64,000 nucleotides of DNA from positions 26,524-90,523 of the forward strand of contig CAYUPO010000004.1 in NCBI GenBank assembly GCA_964446685.1, read 5' to 3'. The notes below the pieces were generated by a model. The model did no database searches and was not told the DNA's origin. It saw nothing but the letters and a program-made list of their open reading frames with translations. Shown here in pieces: positions 58,257 to 64,000 of the stretch (position 1 is its first letter; the number at the start of each line of letters is the position of its first letter). This DNA is from CAZWRN01 sp964446685. GTDB taxonomy: Bacteria > Patescibacteriota > Microgenomatia > Daviesbacterales > UBA10151. A program made the position numbers and the translations under genes.

Positions 58257-59693
58257 ATGGAAATACCAAAAGAAGTTCAAACACTAGCAAACAAATTTAC
58301 CGCAAATGGTTACCAGCTTTACGCAGTTGGGGGTGCTGTTCGCGATTTATTTATTGGCAGAGAAAGCCATGATTGGGATTTTACAACTGACGCTACCCCA
58401 GAACAGGTTTTACAACTTTTCCCTGAAGGTTTTTACGCTAATACTTTTGGAACCTTTGTTTTACCGAAAAAATATTTACTGGAAAATATTAGTGTGCAAA
58501 AAAAATCAGATCAAAAATCCGATTATGATCCTGAAGAATTTGAAAAATTAACTGGTGAAGTTTTTGACATTACCACAATGAGAAAAGAATCAGGTTACAC
58601 AGATAGTCGCCATCCGACTGAAGTGGTCTGGACAAATAAAATTGAAGAGGATCTTGCCAGAAGAGATTTTACTATTAATGCGATGGCGATAAAAATTTCA
58701 AGTTTCGAATTTGAGATTTCAAATTCTAATATTGTAGATCCATTCAATGGACAAAAAGATTTGCAAGCAAAAGTAATTAGAGCCGTTGGTGATCCTGACA
58801 AACGTTTTAATGAAGATGCTCTTAGATTAATGCGGGCCATCCGCTTTGCCACTCAGTTAAATTTTTCAATCGAGGAAAATACTTTATCTGCCATTAAAAA
58901 GAATGCTTCACTAATAAATAACATCTCCTGGGAAAGGATTCGGGATGAGATATTTAAAATTCTTGCTGCTGAAAATCCGGTTAAAGGAATTCTTCTGCTA
59001 CGGGAAACAGGAATTTTGCAAATTATCTTACCTGAACTGGAAAGATGTTTTGGAGTACAACAGGAAGGTCCTAAACATGATCGAATTTATGATATCGGAC
59101 AACATTCGCTTTCCTCACTTGAACATTGTCCATCCAAAGACCCCTTAGTCAGATTTGCGGCATTAATACATGATGTAGGAAAACCGGATACCGTCAATAT
59201 TCAGGAAGATGGTAATGTCACTTTTTATGCCCATGATATTGCTGGAGCAAAAATTGCCAAAAAAATTGGTGAGCGTTTTAAGCTTTCCCGAAAAGAAATA
59301 GAAAAAATAAGTACTTTAGTCAGATATCATATGTTTACAGTTACTGAGGAACAAACAGATTCTGCTATCAGAAGATTTATTAAAAATGTTGGTTTTGAAA
59401 ATATTGATGATATGATCGCAGTCAGAATAGCCGATCGTTTAGGAGGAGGTACAGAAACAGCTGTTTCCTGGAGAATGGAAGAGTTCCGCAAAAGAATCGA
59501 TCAGGTGATGGAAAAACCTTTTTCCATTTCTGATTTAAAAGTAACCGGAACTGATGTCATGGAAATTACCGGACTTAAACCAAGCCGACAGGTGGGAGAT
59601 ATCCTACAAAAATTATTTGAAAAAGTACAGGAAGATGCAGAAAAAAATAACCGCGAGTATTTGTTAGAAGAAATAGCAAAAATTAAGATTTAA
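58257..59693 (+). CDS. cca: CCA tRNA nucleotidyltransferase with HD domain
   Basis: 478 residues from the ATG at 58257; a GTG-started extension to 58212 has no support. The class II polymerase core has LYAVGGAVRDLFIGR and HDWDFTTDATPEQ with the metal-binding acidic pair. RRDFTINAMAIKI and EDALRLMRAIRFA follow. The C-terminal HD domain contains FAALIHDVGKPD and VRYHMF. It adds or repairs the 3' CCA of tRNAs, which agrees with the missing CCA of the tRNA-Gln gene. The fused HD phosphohydrolase is found in many bacterial enzymes of this type. Confidence 0.95.
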   Translation: MEIPKEVQTLANKFTANGYQLYAVGGAVRDLFIGRESHDWDFTTDATPEQVLQLFPEGFYANTFGTFVLPKKYLLENISVQKKSDQKSDYDPEEFEKLTGEVFDITTMRKESGYTDSRHPTEVVWTNKIEEDLARRDFTINAMAIKISSFEFEISNSNIVDPFNGQKDLQAKVIRAVGDPDKRFNEDALRLMRAIRFATQLNFSIEENTLSAIKKNASLINNISWERIRDEIFKILAAENPVKGILLLRETGILQIILPELERCFGVQQEGPKHDRIYDIGQHSLSSLEHCPSKDPLVRFAALIHDVGKPDTVNIQEDGNVTFYAHDIAGAKIAKKIGERFKLSRKEIEKISTLVRYHMFTVTEEQTDSAIRRFIKNVGFENIDDMIAVRIADRLGGGTETAVSWRMEEFRKRIDQVMEKPFSISDLKVTGTDVMEITGLKPSRQVGDILQKLFEKVQEDAEKNNREYLLEEIAKIKI

Positions 59694-59757
59694 GATTTAA
59701 GATAGTATAATTTGTTTTATTCTTGAATCCTGAATCTTAAATCCTAAATCCCCTTAG
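59694..59757. repeat. AAGATTTAAGATTTAAGAT word repeat
   Basis: The space between convergent genes consists of AAGATTTAAGAT words and their complements (CTTAAATCCTAAATC). It overlaps the end of cca (AAAATTAAGATT TAA), giving its stop. Confidence 0.65.
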
Positions 59758-59765
59758 TACTGCTT

Positions 59766-62700
59766 TTATTTAGAATAAAGGTTTGCTTTAGGAATGACTT
59801 GTTTTGCTACTGATGGGCCACTCCAAAGAAGTCTGGCTACAGCATCCCAGCCGCCTTCATAAAAATCCATTGTTACTGGATATTTCACACCGGCAGTTAA
59901 ATTAATAACTCCGGAATGCTCCGTTGTTGAGTGATCATTCCATTGATTTATTAACATCTGGTTATTAACCGATAATCTTACTCCATCATCTGACTGCGTA
60001 TAAAAAGTATATGCTCCGGAAACAGCGGGTTTAATAAATCCAGTCCATCTAACTGAAAAAGTATCTTGTCCAACAAGTGGATGCGGAACTCCGGTTCCCC
60101 AGTTAAAATCAACTGTTGGATCAATTCTATTGGCTTTGAAATTGGTTAAATCAGCGTTGTCATAATAGGCACCTGTTAAACCATCTCCAACTGCTGGTAC
60201 TGGAGTCGGGACCGGAGTTGGTACAGTTACATTTGTTGAAAATAATTTTGCTTGTGGAATTATTTGTTTTGGAGTTGACGGAGAGCTCCAGAAAAGTTTG
60301 GCACTGGCATCCCAACCACCTTCATAGTATTCCATTTTAATATCATATTTCTGTCCGGCTGTTAAAGTAATATTGCCCTTCCATTCAGTTGCAGACTGAT
60401 CAACCCATTTATCTACCAGCAACTGGTTATTAACCCACAGTCTGACCCCATCATCAGATGAGGTATAAAATGTATAATTTTCAGAAAATTGAGGTTGAAC
60501 CTGACCAGTCCATCTGACAGAAAAAGTATCTTGTGCTATAACAGGATCCGGCTTTCCTGTTCCCCAATCAAAGTTAATATTTGGATCAGTTTTTGTAACA
60601 CTTGTTCCAGTGAAATTAAGATTGTCATAATAAATAGCAGTCAAACCATTATTTGCACCTGCTTGCTCTTTGTAATTTGCTGTATAAGTAGCAGCAGTAT
60701 TGCCAGCAGTAATAGCATGATTTTGCGCTCCCCCATCTGACCAGGACAGGAAATCATATGTCTTACTACCGATAGTTTGCGGAGATGGTGCATTCATTGA
60801 AATTAGCGAATTGATAATTACTTCTCTGGTAAAACTTGTTGTACCAGTCAGTGTTCCAACCAGTAATGAAAATCCATTTATTGGCAGCGATTGGAAAGTC
60901 AGATTAACCGTTTTTGGCTGGAGATCAACTGAAGTAGATTTTTCCAATCCTTTTGAATCTTTTGCAGTTAGTTTTAACTCCAAATGTGAAGGATATTCAT
61001 GATCAGGAGCCACAAAAGATCCGGCAGCAACCCCATCAAAAGTCTGAATTGTATGAGTATGACAATTTGAAGGACAGTGCTGCATCAAAAGAGTCCAGCT
61101 TAAAGCAGATCCTGGCAATGTCCCATCTTCTACATCAGTTGCCGTACCAGAAAAGTTTATTGTATCTCCAACTTTCCAGGTTAAGGTATTTAGCGGTGTA
61201 TTTATGACCGGTGTTGGCGCTGTATTTGTCTGTCCATTTTGCAGCCAGCTAAGTTTTGCAACTGCATCATACATATTCTCAAAATATTCCATCTTAATAT
61301 CATGCACTCCGGCTGTCAGATCAATCGTTGCATTATAAGCAGTAGCTGGTTGATCAATCCATTTATCAATTATCAGATTGTTATCGACCCAGACCCTGAC
61401 CCCATCATCAGCAGTTGCCGTAAATGTATATGACCCAGCTGTAAAATTTTGTTTAGATGTCCATCTGGCTGAAAATATATCATTTGGTACACCATTACCG
61501 ACTCCACCACCACCCCAGTCATTGTTAATAGCCACTTCACAGGAAGTAAATACCGGCGTACCAGACAAGGTCATATTATTAAAATACTGAACACTAAACT
61601 GATCGGCCGCACAGGTAGTAGGACTTGTTCCAAAATATTTGATTTTCCGAATTGTTCCTCCATCAAAATCGGCATAAAAGATTTCACCTGTCGGAGAAAC
61701 CTGTAAATCAACCGGACCAGCTGCAGGAGCTACAAAGTTTTTTATATTAGCCGGATCAGGCAAACCATTTGTTCCTTTTAACATCGCCCAAATACAGTTT
61801 CTGGAATAATCAGCAAAAAATAAAGCTCCTTCATATTCTGCCGGATATGCCCCATTACTGGAAAAATTTGGAATAATACCGGAGATGGAAGAACTACCCA
61901 TACTACAACTTTCTCCTGGAACAATATTTACATTGTGATCGTAAAAATAGTAAGGATCTGTCGCACCACCCTGGTTATAAAGATTTTCACAAATATTAAG
62001 ATTTAATCCGTCAAATCCATCGTTACGGTGATTTGTATCATAACAAGGCCAGCCGAAATTTTTAACATTACTATCTAAAGGATTGGTAATCCGATTTATC
62101 TCTTCAAAATTATTTCCTCCAACATCCCCTATCCATAACTCGTTTGTACCAGGTTTAATATTGATTCTAAACGGATTACGCATACCGTAGGCAATTATTT
62201 TCTTAGCGTTTTGGTCTGGATTAGAATATAAAGGATTGTCAGGCATGGCTTGTCCTGTATCTGGATTTACTCTGATTATTGAACCATTCAAACCAGTCGG
62301 ATCAGATAAAGTTCGTAAATCCTGACTTCTTAAAGAGCCCCCTTCAGCAGTTGGCGGTGTTTGATTTCCACCTACCGGAACTGTTGGATCTCCACAGGGG
62401 TTTTTTGGATTACCTGCCTGGCCATAATCACCAAATAAGAAACTTGCTCCATCTCCTCCGCTGGCGTATAAAGCTCCGTCAGCTCCAAAAACAATACTTC
62501 CAACCGAATGACTCGGATACTGTTGACACCAATCTTCAACTAAAACCTGCTCCTGACCAGTCATAACATTACCAGCTACCTGAAACCTGGATAATCTTCC
62601 TGAAACAACACAACCATCGCCTGTAGCACCTGGCGGGGTCGGACAACCATCTGAATCATTATTTGGAGTTCCCCACCGGGGAGCTGTCCCGCCAATTGCT

Positions 62701-63068
62701 GCATCATAGGTATATAAAATATAGATATAAGGCTTTGTGGGGAAATTTGGATCAAGCGCCAGACCTAAAAGACCTCGGTCCCAAAAATTATGAACGTTAG
62801 TCCGGAAATCGGCCACGATAGTGGCAGTTGTATCAGAAGTATTATCAAATTCTTTGATTAAACCGCTTTTTTCAGCTACAAACACTCTGCCATCTGAAGC
62901 AAACCGAACAGCAGTTGGATTTTTTAAACCATTAAATACTACCTGTTCCTGAAATCCGGCAGGCATTGCCGCAAAAACATTCTGGCTGGTATTTAGCAGA
63001 GAAAAAAATGCAGTAAAAACAGCAATAGTCAAAACCAGCCCGATAAATAAGTGTAAAAACTTTTTCAT
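59766..63068 (-). CDS. PQQ-type glucose/sorbosone dehydrogenase-like protein with three PA14 domains
   Basis: 1100 residues with a signal peptide (about 6-33). The beta-propeller (35-480) has VFNGLKNPTAVRFASDGRVFVAEK, DRGLLGLALDPNF, GADGALYASGGDGA, IAYGMRNPFRI and the C-terminal VSPTGEIFYADFDGG. These are soluble glucose dehydrogenase/HHIP-like repeats, probably with PQQ or calcium. PA14 domain 1 is at about 490-615, and PKD/Ig-like sequence follows at 620-810. PA14 domains 2 and 3 lie at about 815-945 and 965-1100. It is presumably a secreted or surface sugar-binding protein. The PA14 copies resemble those in the Rhs gene, in particular GDDGVRLWV/DGVR and WDA(V)A(K/R)L. Confidence 0.88.
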   Translation of the reverse strand: MKKFLHLFIGLVLTIAVFTAFFSLLNTSQNVFAAMPAGFQEQVVFNGLKNPTAVRFASDGRVFVAEKSGLIKEFDNTSDTTATIVADFRTNVHNFWDRGLLGLALDPNFPTKPYIYILYTYDAAIGGTAPRWGTPNNDSDGCPTPPGATGDGCVVSGRLSRFQVAGNVMTGQEQVLVEDWCQQYPSHSVGSIVFGADGALYASGGDGASFLFGDYGQAGNPKNPCGDPTVPVGGNQTPPTAEGGSLRSQDLRTLSDPTGLNGSIIRVNPDTGQAMPDNPLYSNPDQNAKKIIAYGMRNPFRINIKPGTNELWIGDVGGNNFEEINRITNPLDSNVKNFGWPCYDTNHRNDGFDGLNLNICENLYNQGGATDPYYFYDHNVNIVPGESCSMGSSSISGIIPNFSSNGAYPAEYEGALFFADYSRNCIWAMLKGTNGLPDPANIKNFVAPAAGPVDLQVSPTGEIFYADFDGGTIRKIKYFGTSPTTCAADQFSVQYFNNMTLSGTPVFTSCEVAINNDWGGGGVGNGVPNDIFSARWTSKQNFTAGSYTFTATADDGVRVWVDNNLIIDKWIDQPATAYNATIDLTAGVHDIKMEYFENMYDAVAKLSWLQNGQTNTAPTPVINTPLNTLTWKVGDTINFSGTATDVEDGTLPGSALSWTLLMQHCPSNCHTHTIQTFDGVAAGSFVAPDHEYPSHLELKLTAKDSKGLEKSTSVDLQPKTVNLTFQSLPINGFSLLVGTLTGTTSFTREVIINSLISMNAPSPQTIGSKTYDFLSWSDGGAQNHAITAGNTAATYTANYKEQAGANNGLTAIYYDNLNFTGTSVTKTDPNINFDWGTGKPDPVIAQDTFSVRWTGQVQPQFSENYTFYTSSDDGVRLWVNNQLLVDKWVDQSATEWKGNITLTAGQKYDIKMEYYEGGWDASAKLFWSSPSTPKQIIPQAKLFSTNVTVPTPVPTPVPAVGDGLTGAYYDNADLTNFKANRIDPTVDFNWGTGVPHPLVGQDTFSVRWTGFIKPAVSGAYTFYTQSDDGVRLSVNNQMLINQWNDHSTTEHSGVINLTAGVKYPVTMDFYEGGWDAVARLLWSGPSVAKQVIPKANLYSK

Positions 63069-63163
63069 TTTCTATGGGGCAGATTTTAAGTAAACTAATT
63101 TGATACTAACTTATAATGTATTGAGAGAAAAAATTCAATGGGTAACAGATTCAACAGCGACAA

Positions 63164-63571
63164 TTATCTTTGTGAAGATACACATACACAATCAGCGCTA
63201 GGCGTATTACAACTGCCAAAAGGACTATCTTCCAAAGCAGCACAAACCTGAAATGAGTTAGTTGATGAACTAATTAATCCAAAATATGGTAAACCATTTG
63301 GATTTAGCGGAATATTATTTGCTGAAAACTGCGAATTGGTTAGTGGGGTATACAAACCGGTAGAAGAGTCATAATTTGCTTCATAAGCCTGAGCAATAGC
63401 GGCTAAATCTGATTTCCTAACTGCATCCCTGGTATTTTTTTGAACTCCACTATAATAAGCCACAGCGACAACCGAAATAATAGAAATAATTGTTATCACT
63501 ATTAATAGTTCGACTAAGGTAAAACCAGTTTGAGATTTATTAGTTTTTATATCAGGAAATATAAGTAGCAT
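63164..63571 (-). CDS. Type IV prepilin-like protein
   Basis: 135 residues. The prepilin site TG-FTLVELLIVITIISIISVVA has Gly16-Phe17 for peptidase cleavage and Glu21 at mature position 5. The pilin globular part shows DAVRKSDLAAIAQAYEANY, and the C-terminus has several Cys. It will be processed and assembled in a pilus or pseudopilus. No other pilus genes are visible in the window. It is close to secF but not clearly in its operon. Confidence 0.92.
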   Translation of the reverse strand: MLLIFPDIKTNKSQTGFTLVELLIVITIISIISVVAVAYYSGVQKNTRDAVRKSDLAAIAQAYEANYDSSTGLYTPLTNSQFSANNIPLNPNGLPYFGLISSSTNSFQVCAALEDSPFGSCNTPSADCVCVSSQR

Positions 63572-63586
63572 AAGGCAGGTTAAACA

Positions 63587-64000
63587 CTAATGACCTAATT
63601 TCTCTTCCCACCAAACCAACACTGCAGTTGCATTAAAAATGGAAGAATATGTTCCTGAAACAACTCCCACTAAAAGTGCCACAACAAACCATCTGATAGT
63701 TTCTCCTCCGAAAAGCAGAAGAGCTAAAAGCACTAACACCACAGTTAAAGAAGTATTAAGAGAACGCGCAAGTGTCTGAGTAACTGAAATATCAGCCACT
63801 TCTTCAAATTTATGTGACATATATTTAGGCAAATTTTCTCTGATCCGGTCAAACACCACAATTGTGTCATGAACGGAAAACCCGATAACTGTCAACAATG
63901 CAGTGACAAACAAACTATCAATCTCAACATCCCAAAAATGACCTAATATGGCAAACAAACCAACTACCACTAAAACATCATGTAATAATGCAACAATTGT
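63587..64000 (-). CDS. secF: Protein-export membrane protein SecF, partial (N-terminus outside window)
   Basis: The frame is open to the window edge. The visible 137 residues plus stop include ALLHDVLVVVGLFAI, LLTVIGFSVHDTIVVFDRIREN, SVTQTLARSLNTSLTVVLVLLALLLFGG and the last membrane segments, all typical of SecF. With SecD (presumably upstream, outside) it drives late steps of Sec export with the proton gradient. The 3' end of the gene is complete. Confidence 0.95.
   Translation of the reverse strand, partial: TIVALLHDVLVVVGLFAILGHFWDVEIDSLFVTALLTVIGFSVHDTIVVFDRIRENLPKYMSHKFEEVADISVTQTLARSLNTSLTVVLVLLALLLFGGETIRWFVVALLVGVVSGTYSSIFNATAVLVWWEEKLGH

Overview
The window is AT-rich and has the character of a Candidate Phyla Radiation (Patescibacteria) genome, most likely of the Microgenomates type. 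This is inference from gene content, not from a marker phylogeny. The signs are short genes, an archaeal-type aspartyl-tRNA synthetase, a split transketolase, no amino-acid or cofactor biosynthesis, many single-anchor exported proteins, many promoters whose -10 box lies 6-9 bases before the ATG (leaderless mRNAs), and intergenic spaces filled with palindromic word-like repeats. The genetic code is standard, with TGA as a stop. No rRNA, CRISPR array or replication origin was seen.

Layout. 1-9.4 kb: envelope and stress genes (YdjM-like, cyclophilin, KGG, YflT-like and GlsB-like proteins), a response regulator facing a P-loop protein/histidine kinase pair, a four-helix-bundle gene inside a 48-bp inverted repeat, and a lipid kinase beside a decayed PAP2 gene. 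9.4-22.9 kb: an HExxH protein, a frameshifted GNAT gene, wall enzymes (D,D-carboxypeptidase, L,D-transpeptidase, VanW-like), an FAD-linked oxidase, a LacD-type aldolase, Nudix, PfkB and DsbA systems. 23-27.5 kb: a pentose-phosphate operon (rpiB, rpe, LOG protein, split transketolase). 28-34 kb: a DNA-repair block (DEDDh-GIY-YIG protein, mutS, mutL). 34-35 kb: a short gene behind a leader-peptide/terminator element, then tRNA-Gln(CTG) and a broken tRNA copy. 35.1-43.5 kb: a polymorphic-toxin locus with a 2090-residue YD-repeat protein carrying four PA14 domains, a candidate membrane immunity protein, a displaced Rhs tip fused to a GIY-YIG-like toxin end, and an Imm26-like immunity protein. 43.6-52 kb: housekeeping genes (RsmB-type methyltransferase, PCD, gltX, a second D,D-carboxypeptidase, aspS). 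52-54.8 kb: a cluster of short unknown genes behind three leader-peptide attenuators. 54.8-64 kb: a DUF62 protein with an in-frame repeat, recJ, cca, a PQQ-type sugar dehydrogenase with three PA14 domains, a type IV prepilin and the end of secF.

The most unusual signal is at 52.0-54.4 kb. Within 2.4 kb there are three promoters, each followed by a short ORF rich in one class of amino acid: Phe/Trp/Tyr, then Leu/Val, then Ile. Each ORF overlaps competing hairpins and ends before the same intrinsic terminator (GCCTCCC, four-base loop, GGGAGG, T7-8). After each terminator comes a short gene of unknown function with the identical ribosome binding site AAAGAAAGGAGG. This is the design of classical trp/ilv/phe attenuation. 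Here it controls small unknown proteins, in a genome type not expected to make these amino acids, so it looks like a set of amino-acid-starvation sensors.

The second notable system is the Rhs/PA14 toxin locus with its exchangeable tip and stacked immunity genes. A third theme is mobile palindromic repeats that supply stop codons, sit inside a protein-coding frame, and break a tRNA copy.
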